DNA of 36,055 nt from Cytobacillus eiseniae (GCF_017874625.1 NZ_JAGIKZ010000031.1:1-36055); one strand, 5' to 3'; shown: positions 16,154 to 29,514, counted from the stretch's first letter. Numbers and translations: made by a program. Notes: generated from the sequence alone by a model not told the origin.

Positions 16154-16590
16154 GCTTTTTGTTATCATCTTTCGTATGATGGACACTTGGAGCGGGTTCT
16201 TTCTCGCTTTTGTTCATCATCTCTCGCATGATGGACACTCTGATCGGATTCCTTTTCGCTTTTGTCCATCATCTCTCGCATGATGGACACTTGGAGCGGG
16301 TTCTTTTTCGCTTTTGTTCATCATCTCTCCAATGATGGACACTTGGAGCGGATTCTTTCTCTCTTTTGTCCATCATCTCTCCTATGATGAACACTTGGAG
16401 CGGATTCCTTTTCGCTTTTGTCCATCATCTCTCCTATGATGGACACTTGGAGCGGGTTTTTTCTCGCTTTTGTTCATCAACTCTCGCATGATGGACACTC
16501 TGATCGGATTCATTTTCGCTTTTGTCCATCATCACTCGCATGATGGACACTTGGAGCGAGTTCTTTTTCGCTTTTGTTCATCATCTCTCC
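16154..16590. repeat. 52-bp tandem array with internal hairpins (array A)
   Basis: The anchor GCTTTTG recurs at 16206, 16258, 16310, 16362 (as TCTTTTG), 16414, 16466, 16518 and 16570, and in a variant form at 16154. All steps are 52 bp. Each unit contains an inverted repeat TGTYCATCAT-N7-ATGATGGACA (10-bp stem). Variation in the stems is mostly C/T or G/A, often kept as G-U pairing in RNA. Units 1-3 and 6-8 (16189-16330 and 16449-16590) share the same variants with about five differences, so the array also carries a 260-bp higher-order duplication. There are no unique spacers. It lies between the atpC terminator and the nuo promoters. Confidence 0.95.
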
Positions 16591-16639
16591 ACCTGCTAAA
16601 CTCTTTACTAGATCAATTTCTTTCATTACAGTATTTCTG

Positions 16640-16676
16640 AGAAAAACAAAAACACCCCCCAGTAACTGGGAGGTGT
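16640..16676 (-). terminator. Terminator of the atp operon
   Basis: Minus-strand stem ACACCTCCCAG (16666-16676) with CTGGGGGGTGT (16652-16662), a very short loop, then TTTTTGTTTTT. It starts 10 bp after atpC. Confidence 0.92.
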
Positions 16677-16685
16677 CGTATATTC

Positions 16686-17096
<411 letters not shown>

Positions 17097-17116
17097 TTAC
17101 CCTCCTGGTCCCTAGA

Positions 17117-18680
<1,564 letters not shown>

Positions 18681-18725
18681 AGTGATCTAACTTCAAAGGT
18701 TTATTTTCATATGCAAAGAAGACTA

Positions 18726-19589
<864 letters not shown>

Positions 19590-19702
19590 TCACCACCCTT
19601 TTTCAAAGAATGTCGGGCTAAGCCGCGTCCAATGGACACCGCCGCCTTACTTAATGTTAGACTGAATAATAGAAAAATGAGTTTTCTAGAAAGATATGAG
19701 GG

Positions 19703-19727
19703 GGAAATCGGCAAGAAGCCGATTTCC
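19703..19727 (-). promoter_or_regulatory. Stem-loop in the atpA-atpG gap
   Basis: A perfect 10-bp stem, GGAAATCGGC (19703-19712) with GCCGATTTCC (19718-19727), and a 5-nt loop. On the transcribed strand it is followed by CCTCATATC, not by U residues. It is therefore more likely an mRNA stability or processing element than a terminator. Confidence 0.6.
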
Positions 19728-19759
19728 ATCCATCTAATCAATCTAGCATAGGCTCATTC

Positions 19760-21286
<1,527 letters not shown>

Positions 21287-21295
21287 CTACAAATC

Positions 21296-21835
21296 TTATC
21301 CTAATAATTGACGCTCTAGACGATCGAGCTTTCCGCGCAAGCTGCCATCGAAAATTCTGTTTCCGATTCGAAGCTTGATGCCGCCGAGTAAATTCGTGTC
21401 TACGATATTGTCAATTCGAAGTGATTTCTTGCCAACCTTTGCTGCAAATGATGCTGATAACGCTTCACATTCAACTTCCGTTAAGGGACGAATGGAATAG
21501 ACCTTTGCTTCCGCAATGCCTCTTGCATCGTTTGCTAAGCTGATAAAATGATCTGCCACACTAGAAATTTCATCTTCACGATGGCGTTCAATTAATATCA
21601 ATAACGTGTTTAATACATACGTATTAACAGCTGTTGCAAATGCACTCTTTACAATCTCCTGCTTTTTCTCAATGGAAAGCTTAGGGGATTTTAAAATCGC
21701 ATGTAAGTCTGCATTTTGGTTCATTATTTCTTTCACTGCACGAAGCTCTTCTTCCATTTGGTCAAGAAGCTGATGCTCATTTGCAAGACGGAAAAGAGCT
21801 ACCGCATAGCGCTTAGCTACTATTGAGCCCGTCAT
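21296..21835 (-). CDS. atpH: ATP synthase F1 delta subunit
   Basis: Peripheral-stalk connector (179 residues) joining F1 alpha to the b subunits, the OSCP homolog. The N-terminal helical bundle has [15 protein letters not shown] (about residues 6-20). The C-terminal signature [20 protein letters not shown] (about 151-170) is diagnostic. The start overlaps the atpF stop by 4 nt (ATGA), so the two stalk subunits are probably translationally coupled. Confidence 0.96.
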   Translation of the reverse strand: MTGSIVAKRYAVALFRLANEHQLLDQMEEELRAVKEIMNQNADLHAILKSPKLSIEKKQEIVKSAFATAVNTYVLNTLLILIERHREDEISSVADHFISLANDARGIAEAKVYSIRPLTEVECEALSASFAAKVGKKSLRIDNIVDTNLLGGIKLRIGNRIFDGSLRGKLDRLERQLLG

Positions 21836-22353
21836 CGCCCTTCTCCTGCCTCTTGGATATATTCGTTAATAAGTTTCTCTTGATCTTCTGAACTTAATTC
21901 CTTCTCAATGACTTTAGAAGCAATAAGTACAGATAGTGAAGCCACTTGTTCGCGAATAGCCGCAACTGCATGTTCTTTCTGCTGCTCGATTTCAAGCTTA
22001 GCAGATTCTTTCATGCGCTCAGATTCTTCGTGAGCTACCTTCGTAATCTCTTGACGCTGAACATCTGCCTGCTTTTTAGCGTTTTCAATTAATAATTGCG
22101 CTTCAGAACGCGCTTCCTTTAAAAGTTCACGCTGCTCATCAAGATATGTGATTGCCTCTTTACGGCTTTTTTCTGCTTCTTCTATTTCACTTGCAACATA
22201 CTCTTCACGCTGCTTCATTACGCCCATTAATGGACCCCAAGCAAGCTTCTTTACTAATAGAAGCAAGAGTGCAAATGTGAATATTGTAAAAATGATATCT
22301 CCACCATTAAAAGCACCAGCTGATGCTCCTAATGCATAACTATTTATAAGCAC
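21832..22353 (-). CDS. atpF: ATP synthase Fo b subunit
   Basis: Peripheral-stalk b subunit. One N-terminal membrane helix ([16 protein letters not shown]) is followed by a long, charged, coiled-coil-forming helix and the C-terminal [18 protein letters not shown] segment. The start is uncertain and no ATG fits. GTG at 22353 lies 11 nt after GGGAG and gives 173 residues, near the family's usual length. GTG at 22365 would give 177 but abuts the ribosome site. It overlaps atpH by 4 nt. The 154-nt gap to atpE contains a stem-loop. Confidence 0.93.
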   Translation of the reverse strand: MLINSYALGASAGAFNGGDIIFTIFTFALLLLLVKKLAWGPLMGVMKQREEYVASEIEEAEKSRKEAITYLDEQRELLKEARSEAQLLIENAKKQADVQRQEITKVAHEESERMKESAKLEIEQQKEHAVAAIREQVASLSVLIASKVIEKELSSEDQEKLINEYIQEAGEGR

Positions 22354-22455
22354 GACGGATTTCACTCCCTTCAGATATCTTCACTTAAGGAAATCATCTA
22401 TTTATCTGTTTCTATCATTAGAAATGACTAAATTTCAAAAATTCAGGCATAAAGG

Positions 22456-22490
22456 AATGGCGAAGGTTCCTTTAGACAATCTTCGCCATT
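22456..22490 (-). promoter_or_regulatory. Stem-loop in the atpE-atpF gap
   Basis: A perfect 10-bp stem, AATGGCGAAG (22456-22465) with CTTCGCCATT (22481-22490), and a 15-nt loop. On the transcribed minus strand no U-run follows. T residues flank it only in plus-strand orientation. It lies 18 bp beyond the atpE stop, a position where a 3'-protecting hairpin could help raise the amount of c subunit. That role is inference. Confidence 0.65.
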
Positions 22491-22507
22491 TTTTACTATT
22501 ATGCCAA

Positions 22508-22762
<255 letters not shown>

Positions 22763-22782
22763 TTAGTTTGAACATGAATATA

Positions 22783-23502
<720 letters not shown>

Positions 23503-23519
23503 TCACCTCTCTCCCCTTG

Positions 23520-23894
23520 CTATTTGCGTAATAGAAATGTCTGGATAAAAAAATCTATCATAATGACAATATAGATTGTCATTAATCCCATGATTACACT
23601 AATTAAATGTAAATAATCTGGGTACTCCATGGCTACAATGACAGCTAGGACAGCCATAGCCATTCGAGAGATCATACCTATCGAGCTGATCTTCCTCCCC
23701 TTTACTACTGCTTCTCCAAACTGATCTATTTTTTTGATCATTAGCCATAGATTAAACAAACTAAAGCTTGTCCCAAGAAATAGACCTAAAAAAACAGGCT
23801 GATAGGGAGTGAAGCCCCAGCCAAGAACATAAAATGACAACAAGAAAAACATATATTTTCGTTGTCTCACAAAGGTTGCTTTAAATTCTGGCAT
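23520..23894 (-). CDS. atpI: ATP synthase assembly/accessory protein AtpI
   Basis: First gene of the operon. The 124-residue protein has four predicted membrane helices and matches the Bacillus AtpI/UncI family in size and position. In other bacteria AtpI aids c-ring assembly or Mg/Ca uptake; which applies here is not visible. ATG at 23894 has AGGAG about 10 nt upstream, a little far. The promoter is about 200 bp upstream, giving a leader of about 190 nt. Confidence 0.9.
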   Translation of the reverse strand: MPEFKATFVRQRKYMFFLLSFYVLGWGFTPYQPVFLGLFLGTSFSLFNLWLMIKKIDQFGEAVVKGRKISSIGMISRMAMAVLAVIVAMEYPDYLHLISVIMGLMTIYIVIMIDFFIQTFLLRK

Positions 23895-24091
23895 TGTCGT
23901 TTATTCTCCTGTAAAGAAATATTGGATTAAGCATAGCACGGAATGGATTGCGCTCATTTGACGCATCCCCTCAAATAGTGAGAGAATGGTATGTGGGTTT
24001 TGAGGGATTACTAATTACTATTAGCAACATGCAGACGTGGGATTGTAGACTGCATAAAATATGAAAACCCTATCATTTTAAACCCTTTGTA

Positions 24092-24120
24092 AGCATACAA
24101 TAGGGACTTGTCAATGTCAA
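24092..24120 (-). promoter_or_regulatory. Sigma-A promoter of the atp operon
   Basis: Minus-strand -35 TTGACA (24115-24120), 17-bp spacer, -10 TATGCT (24092-24097). A second overlapping TTGACA (24109-24114) with a 17-bp spacer to TACAAA is a weaker alternative. The long leader of about 190 nt shows no obvious attenuator. Confidence 0.65.
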
Positions 24121-24314
24121 TGCATTTGAAATGAAAAAACGTACTAATATCAAGCGGTTAAAAGAGCTGTTCACACTATTATCACAATATTATGTTTATT
24201 GTGTATTGAAAAAGAAGTGCGTATCTGCTACACAGTAGTTCGGCTTAGAAAGCAGAGTATGAAGAATAAGTATTTCAGCCGTTTGATTATCAAAAATAGC
24301 AACAGATTTCCCAT

Positions 24315-24348
24315 CGTTTTTAACACATGATAAATTATGTGTTAAAAC
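24315..24348. promoter_or_regulatory. Long palindrome upstream of the atp promoter
   Basis: About 13-bp arms (AACACAT with ATGTGTT, extended by GTTTT with AAAAC) around GATAAATT, with one bulged T. There is no U-run on the minus strand, so it is not a typical terminator of the protease gene, whose stop is about 350 bp away. It could be a regulator site or a stable RNA hairpin. Confidence 0.45.
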
Positions 24349-24406
24349 GGGGCAAGAAGGTCTGCACTGATCAGTTGGGGGACTAGGTTGAGCGTCTGAG
24401 TTAATA

Positions 24407-24594
24407 AATAGACGGAAAATTTCCGACTATTTCATAATAATTAATAAAAAAAGTGTAAATAAGCGGAGAAATTCCGCCTATTTACCTAAAAATAATGAAA
24501 AAATGGAATTTTTCATTGAATAAGCGGAAAATTTCCGCTTATTCCCCTCAATATTAGCTTCATTCTACATTTAACCGGAAATTTTCCGCTTATT
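24407..24594. repeat. Phased four-palindrome element, copy 3
   Basis: CGG-N7-CCG cores at 24413-24425, 24464-24476, 24525-24537 and 24576-24588, centred at 24419, 24470, 24531 and 24582, again giving 51, 61 and 51 bp. It is inverted relative to copy 1: CAATGAAAAAT lies 13 bp from a core centre in copy 1 (204-214) and its complement lies 13 bp from one here (24508-24518). The middle spacer contains AATGAAAAA/TTTTTCATT (24494-24502 with 24509-24517). It lies just downstream of the subtilase gene. Confidence 0.9.
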
Positions 24595-24696
24595 TACGTG
24601 TGCTCGTTGCTTACTCAATGATTGAGATAGTCGCAAAGTATGGGCAGGAACGTTCTATAGCAAAATTCATGTATTCGCCTCATCAATGGATTGTTC

Positions 24697-26946
24697 TTAG
24701 GAAAACCTCTCCTTCGTCATCGATGATGCTTCCAATTGCCCATTAGGCAAAATAAACAGCTGTGCTTCAATCACATCCTCTTTCCCGGCTTTTCTGGCGA
24801 ATACTTTTACGATATATAAGCCAGGTTTTGGCATCTGATCATTCTTGATTTCCTCCATGATCTGTCCTTTTCCTACGTTTCTTTTCCAATCTAAAAATCC
24901 CTCAAACCGCAGACTTTCATAATCAAATAGAGCAATGCCAAATTCCTCTGCCCCACCAGGAAGGTACACCTCGTATCGATACGTATCCTCTTTGTCCCCT
25001 TTTCCAATGCCAAAGCCCATCACTCTTGGATAATTCGGCTCTTCTAGCACATAAATATATGGGATTGGAATTTCTTGTGAACCTGCATGCAGGATAAGTG
25101 TGCCATCATATACCTTTTTCTTAAATACATTCGGATCTACCGCAATCTGTAATTCGAGCCGCTTTTTTTCTCCAGGCTGTAAAAAGAAAGACAGCGGCAG
25201 TTCCCAGTCAATCCCCTTCTCTGCATGAGGGAGAGAAAATGAATAGGATAGAGGCTCTGTGCCAACATTTTCAACCGTTACAAAGCTGCTATGCTTATGC
25301 ATACGGTCAGCGAGCTGAAATTTTCCGAACTGGAGGGAGGATGGGATGACAAGTGAGTTTGTTTTTAATGCTTTCTCTATTTGGATTCTCCCTGCTCCTT
25401 GCTCATATGTCCGATAAGGCTTTCCTTTTTTATTCACAAGCGGCTTGGCTGTATTCATAAGGGCTGCTTTGATTTTTTCAGGTCCCCAATCTGGATGAGC
25501 TTGTTTAATAATCGCACTTGCACCAGCAACATGCGGTGCGGCCATACTCGTTCCCTGCAACGGCAAATATCCGCCTGGAACGGTGCTATTAATAGCTACA
25601 CCTGGGGCAAGAACGTCCGGCTTAATTTCCCAAGTCGATGTAACTGGGCCGCGAGAGCTAAAATCAGCAAGAATGTCTTTTTCTTCTTTTAAATGGGTTC
25701 TAGCATAAACTTTTTGTTTGGCTACTGCCTTTTTCAGCCGTTCCCCTTCCGCCTTTGAAATGGCTGTGATTGGAATGGCGACCTCACTCTCTAAATTTCC
25801 GAATAAACCGCCCTTCGTATTATTGTAAATAATGACGGCCTTTGCACCTGCCTTTAGTGCATTCATCCCCTTTTCTGTAAAGGTGAGCTCGCCTCTTTCG
25901 ATTAAAGCAATTTTCCCTTTTACCTCTTTTAGGTCCTCCTCCTTACCTATTCCAGCAAAAACAATCTCGTAGGACTGATGCAAGTCCCAATCGATCGAAC
26001 CTTGAAACGGCTCTAAACGATAGGCTCGTCCCAATACTTCTAAAAAGGGGATTTTCATAATCGGTGTAGAAGCTCCAACAGAAATCGCTTTAGATGCCGT
26101 TCCAGGTGACCCAACCGTCCAATGATTCGGGCCAGAATTGCCAGACGATGTTACGGCTGTGATGCCTTTTTCTACTGCCTTATTTAAAGCCATACTTATC
26201 GGAAGATCTGGTCCATTGACGTTATTGCCGAGAGAGAGATTTAAAATATCTACTCGATCCTTAATTGCCTCATCAATAGCCGCAATCACTTGCTCAGTTG
26301 TTCCACTGCCGCCAGGGCCGAGTGCACGATAAGCAATAATCATTGCCTCTGGGGCCACGCCATTGATTTTTCCATTAGCTGCGATAATTCCAGCCACATG
26401 TGTTCCGTGAAGCGTGCCTTCCCCATGCTCCGCATTTGTTTCCATCGGATCATCGTCCCCATCAACTAAATCATGTCCGCCCCCATAATTTTTTCTTAAA
26501 TCAGGATGGGTGTAGTCGATGCCTGTATCGATGACACCAACCTTTACACCTTTACCTGTTAAGCGCCGATTTTTCGGATCAAAAAAGCCACGAACCTCTT
26601 CACCGCCAATCATTTTCACACTTTCCTCCGCATGGACCTTATACGTGTTCACAGGAGAAATCATCGATATATCTATGCTTTTTCCTAATTGATCAATATC
26701 CGTTTGCTTTCCTTTTACCGAGAAGCCGTTTATGGCGTAATTGTAAATATGCCGGAGCTCAATATTTGGATGGGCATTTGCCAATGCTCTTATTTCGGCT
26801 TCACTTTTTTGCTGATCTAATATAACGATGGCCACCTTCTCTATGTCTGAAGGCTCCTCAGGAATAGGGGGGAGATCAAGTGTATGAGCCATAATCGTTG
26901 AGGGAAGTAGGAGGATGAATGTTAAACATAGTATGAGACGTTTCAT
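24697..26946 (-). CDS. Secreted subtilisin-like serine protease (S8, PA-domain, Vpr-like)
   Basis: Secreted protease of 749 residues (start ATG 26946, chosen because AAGGGTG lies upstream; a start 21 nt earlier has no ribosome site). A signal peptide (KRLILCLTFILLLPSTIMA) is followed by an I9-type propeptide to about residue 115. The catalytic triad is Asp140 (VIDTGID), His180 (HGTHVAG) and Ser467 (GTSMAAPHVAG), with oxyanion Asn in SSGNSGPN (about 267-274). A PA domain (about 318-418) is inserted between the Asn and Ser regions. A Fn3-like C-terminal region follows. The layout resembles B. subtilis Vpr (806 residues), somewhat shorter and without surface-layer repeats. It lies between mnaA and atpI, where B. 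subtilis has no gene, so it is a lineage-specific insertion. Probably monocistronic. Confidence 0.93.
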   Translation of the reverse strand: MKRLILCLTFILLLPSTIMAHTLDLPPIPEEPSDIEKVAIVILDQQKSEAEIRALANAHPNIELRHIYNYAINGFSVKGKQTDIDQLGKSIDISMISPVNTYKVHAEESVKMIGGEEVRGFFDPKNRRLTGKGVKVGVIDTGIDYTHPDLRKNYGGGHDLVDGDDDPMETNAEHGEGTLHGTHVAGIIAANGKINGVAPEAMIIAYRALGPGGSGTTEQVIAAIDEAIKDRVDILNLSLGNNVNGPDLPISMALNKAVEKGITAVTSSGNSGPNHWTVGSPGTASKAISVGASTPIMKIPFLEVLGRAYRLEPFQGSIDWDLHQSYEIVFAGIGKEEDLKEVKGKIALIERGELTFTEKGMNALKAGAKAVIIYNNTKGGLFGNLESEVAIPITAISKAEGERLKKAVAKQKVYARTHLKEEKDILADFSSRGPVTSTWEIKPDVLAPGVAINSTVPGGYLPLQGTSMAAPHVAGASAIIKQAHPDWGPEKIKAALMNTAKPLVNKKGKPYRTYEQGAGRIQIEKALKTNSLVIPSSLQFGKFQLADRMHKHSSFVTVENVGTEPLSYSFSLPHAEKGIDWELPLSFFLQPGEKKRLELQIAVDPNVFKKKVYDGTLILHAGSQEIPIPYIYVLEEPNYPRVMGFGIGKGDKEDTYRYEVYLPGGAEEFGIALFDYESLRFEGFLDWKRNVGKGQIMEEIKNDQMPKPGLYIVKVFARKAGKEDVIEAQLFILPNGQLEASSMTKERFS

Positions 26947-27084
26947 GGAAATCACCCTTTTTTCCATATGGTTTTCAATTTAGACGGGAAATATGCGGAG
27001 GGAAGTCATCTTGATAAGTTAGTTCAAGAACAAACGCGCAATACGTGTCATACTGTGAAAGTACCATTTACCAATTTTCAGAAG

Positions 27085-27350
27085 AAAGGGGCTAAATATT
27101 ATGAAGTGGCCTGTAAAATCGGTAAAGTGACCGATAAATCATCAAAAGTCGCCGATACAAATAAAACCTGACTTGTAAATCATTCGATGTCGCCGATAAA
27201 CGGTGAATCTGATCTGTAAATTATGAAATCTGGCCAATAACCATCAAGTGGGGTAATTAAAGTTAATATTCGGCATGGAAATCACCACATGCGGATGAAC
27301 AAACTGAAAATCTGGACAGCAAAATCGAAAAATCTAAGTTACGGAAAAGA
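27085..27350. repeat. Degenerate ~20-bp repeat run
   Basis: Motifs such as GACCGATAAA, GTCGCCGATA, GTCGCCGATAAA and CTGGCCAATAA recur at steps of about 19-22 bp. The unit is poorly conserved and the borders are vague. It may be a decayed tandem array. Confidence 0.4.
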
Positions 27351-27360
27351 CATCCTAGTC

Positions 27361-27410
27361 AATAAAAAAGAGGCTTTCCAATAGTCGGATGATTGACTTT
27401 TGGATGCCTC
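27361..27410 (-). terminator. Terminator of mnaA
   Basis: Minus-strand GAGGC (27406-27410) with GCCTC (27370-27374), plus CCAA with TTGG and AGTC with GACT inside, followed by TTTTTTATTG. It starts about 35 bp after the mnaA stop. Confidence 0.88.
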
Positions 27411-27446
27411 CTTTCATGTTTCAGAACTAGCATTCTTAATTCAACT

Positions 27447-28595
27447 TTAAAATGGGCTGTATTCCTTTGGGCGCTCGCTCGTTTGTTGGAAATAGAAACG
27501 AATGGCTTCGCAAATTCTTCTTGAAGCTTCCCCATCTCCATACGGGTTAACCGCTTTGGCCATTTTTTCATATTCGGCTTGATTCGTTACTAGCTGAGTA
27601 GCTAATTCATAAATTGGCTCCTCTTCGACTCCAACAAGCTTCAATGTACCTGCCGCAATCCCCTCTGGTCTTTCGGTCGTATCACGAAGAACAAGTACTG
27701 GAACACCAAGGGATGGTGCTTCTTCCTGAATCCCACCTGAATCAGTTAAAATCAAATACGCTCTCTCTGAGAAATTATGGAAATCAATAACATCTAATGG
27801 TTCAATTAAATGGATGCGTGGATTATTTCCGAGAATTGCATGAGCTATTTCCCGAACAGATGGGTTCAGATGCATCGGATAAACGACTTGAATATCCTTT
27901 TGTTCATCCACTAAACGTTTGATTGCATTGAACATATTTCTCATTGGTTCGCCTAAATTTTCCCGGCGATGAGCAGTTAGAAGCACCAAGCGATCTGTAC
28001 CGATTTTATCGAGTACTTCGTGATGGTACTCATCCTTCACCGTTGTTTTCAATGCATCAATAGCTGTATTTCCTGTAATGAAAATCCGCTCATTTGGCTT
28101 ATTTTCATTTAAAAGGTTTTCAGCTGATTGCTTTGTTGGTGAGAAATGCAAATCAGCGATCACACCTGTAAGCTGACGGTTCATTTCTTCTGGAAATGGC
28201 GAGTATTTATTCCATGTACGAAGACCTGCCTCGACATGTCCAACAACAATTTGATTATAAAAAGCCGCAAGTCCAGCAATAAAGGTCGTTGTCGTATCTC
28301 CGTGAACGAGCACGATATCTGGCTTTGTTTCCTTCATCACTTGATCAAGCCCTTCAAGGCCTCGTGTTGTCACATCTACTAATGATTGTCGATTCTTCAT
28401 GATATTCAAGTCATAATCGGGGGTAATTTTAAAAATCGTTAATACTTGATCAAGCATTTCGCGGTGCTGGGCAGTGACTGTAACTATAGGGTCAAAATGT
28501 TTTGAGTGCTTCTGCAATTCAAGGACAAGTGGTGCCATTTTTATCGCCTCTGGCCTTGTGCCGAAAATCGTCATTACTTTAATTCGACGATCCAT
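27447..28595 (-). CDS. mnaA: UDP-N-acetylglucosamine 2-epimerase (non-hydrolysing)
   Basis: Interconverts UDP-GlcNAc and UDP-ManNAc, the precursor of the teichoic-acid linkage unit and other wall polymers. Cytoplasmic, GT-B fold, 382 residues. Motifs: FGTRPEAIKMAPLV (11-24), HGDTTTTF with Asp100, GHVEAGLRT with Glu122, PFPEEMNRQL, TAHRREN with His209, and LTDSGGIQEEAPSLGVPVLV for UDP binding. The start is ATG at 28595 (MDRRIKVMTIFGTRP) with AGAGGATG upstream. The frame is open 64 codons further, but that part is not conserved and covers the upp terminator area. It lies between upp and, in B. subtilis, atpI. Confidence 0.96.
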   Translation of the reverse strand: MDRRIKVMTIFGTRPEAIKMAPLVLELQKHSKHFDPIVTVTAQHREMLDQVLTIFKITPDYDLNIMKNRQSLVDVTTRGLEGLDQVMKETKPDIVLVHGDTTTTFIAGLAAFYNQIVVGHVEAGLRTWNKYSPFPEEMNRQLTGVIADLHFSPTKQSAENLLNENKPNERIFITGNTAIDALKTTVKDEYHHEVLDKIGTDRLVLLTAHRRENLGEPMRNMFNAIKRLVDEQKDIQVVYPMHLNPSVREIAHAILGNNPRIHLIEPLDVIDFHNFSERAYLILTDSGGIQEEAPSLGVPVLVLRDTTERPEGIAAGTLKLVGVEEEPIYELATQLVTNQAEYEKMAKAVNPYGDGEASRRICEAIRFYFQQTSERPKEYSPF

Positions 28596-28754
28596 TCCAT
28601 ACACATCCTCTACTTTTTTATCGCAGATTAACGGACTGTAATTGGAAAAGTAGTTAGAGGGAATAGAGTGTGGTAAGTGGGGGATCAAACAGTCGGTTAA
28701 TGCCCAAAGTTTAGGATACTCCACATCTATATGTGACCGCATCCATGGGCAAAA

Positions 28755-28791
28755 ACTAACAATCAGCGGGGATGATATTATCCCCACTGAT
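28755..28791 (-). terminator. Terminator of upp
   Basis: Minus-strand stem ATCAGTGGGGAT (28780-28791) with ATCCCCGCTGAT (28762-28773), a 6-nt loop, then TGTTAGTTTTTG. The stem is strong and the U-run interrupted. Confidence 0.75.
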
Positions 28792-28832
28792 CTCAGGTTT
28801 TACTTTATTTTATGTTAGAGTCAAAGCACGTA

Positions 28833-29462
28833 TTACTTCGTACCAAATAAACGATCTCCTGCATCGCCTAAGCCTGGAACGATGTAGCCATGATCATTTA
28901 ACTTTTCATCAAGAGCAGCAATATAAATATCTACATCTGGATGTGCATCCTGCAGTACTTTAACGCCTTCTGGAGCAGCAACTAGACACATAAATTTAAT
29001 ATGTTTGCCTCCGCGTTTCTTTAAGGAATTGATTGCTTCCACTGCTGAACCGCCTGTTGCAAGCATTGGGTCAACAACAATGAAATCTCTTTCTTCCACA
29101 TCACTAGGAAGCTTTACATAATATTCAACCGGCTGTAATGTTTCAGGGTCACGATAAAGGCCAATATGCCCTACTTTTGCTGCTGGAATAAGTTTTAATA
29201 TTCCATCAACCATGCCAATTCCCGCACGAAGAATCGGAATGATGCCCATCTTTTTCCCTGTTAGAATTTTTGATTGTGCTGGCCCAACTGGTGTTTCAAC
29301 TGTGACATCTTCTAATGTCATATCTCTTGTAATTTCGAAAGCCATTAATGTAGCAACCTCATCAACAAGCTCACGGAAATCCTTTGTCCCAGTAGACTTA
29401 TCTCGAATATATGTAAGTTTGTGCTGAATAAGTGGATGATCGAATACATATACCTTTGCCAT
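28833..29462 (-). CDS. upp: Uracil phosphoribosyltransferase
   Basis: Pyrimidine salvage enzyme: uracil plus PRPP gives UMP. The 209 residues are exactly the usual length. The PRPP-binding loop [15 protein letters not shown] (about residues 129-143), the uracil-site end [17 protein letters not shown] and the [11 protein letters not shown] segment are intact. ATG at 29462 has AAAGGAAGAG upstream. The open frame of 27 codons further upstream is not conserved. Own promoter and terminator are visible. Confidence 0.97.
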   Translation of the reverse strand: MAKVYVFDHPLIQHKLTYIRDKSTGTKDFRELVDEVATLMAFEITRDMTLEDVTVETPVGPAQSKILTGKKMGIIPILRAGIGMVDGILKLIPAAKVGHIGLYRDPETLQPVEYYVKLPSDVEERDFIVVDPMLATGGSAVEAINSLKKRGGKHIKFMCLVAAPEGVKVLQDAHPDVDIYIAALDEKLNDHGYIVPGLGDAGDRLFGTK

Positions 29463-29514
29463 GGATGATCTCTTCCTTTCAATTTGAGAATAGTACGTTC
29501 TTGCACTTCGTCTA

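Larger units (their letters stand above)
23895..24406. other. Regulatory intergenic region upstream of atpI
   Basis: Gene-free. Besides the promoter it holds two palindromes upstream of it. One is CACAATA-N7-TATTGTG (24183-24203). The other, stronger one is CGTTTT-AACACAT (24315-24328) with ATGTGTT-AAAACG (24337-24348) around an 8-nt spacer. They may be operator sites or the end of the protease transcript. Confidence 0.5.
26947..27446. other. Intergenic region mnaA-protease with degenerate short repeats
   Basis: No convincing gene. A 67-codon plus-strand frame at 26968-27171 lacks a ribosome site and known similarity. From about 27085 to 27350 the DNA is a degenerate run of roughly 20-bp units resembling AAAGTSGCCGATAAATCATC. 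The mnaA terminator is at 27361-27410. I see no clear protease promoter. Confidence 0.5.

Noticed and set aside
16154..16590. Possible CRISPR array because of regular hairpin repeats
   Set aside because: The 52-bp units are contiguous and have no unique spacers, and no cas genes are nearby. The array at 35609-36055 fails for the same reasons.
24183..24203. Rex (redox repressor) site upstream of atp
   Set aside because: The palindrome CACAATA-N7-TATTGTG has its half-sites in the opposite orientation to the TTGTGA...TCACAA Rex pattern.
26968..27171. 67-codon plus-strand open frame between the protease and mnaA
   Set aside because: No ribosome-binding site, opposite to all genes in the window, and its second half is built from the degenerate short repeats.
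28596..28787. 64-codon N-terminal extension of mnaA
   Set aside because: Not conserved in the family, runs through the upp terminator region, and the ribosome site supports 28595.
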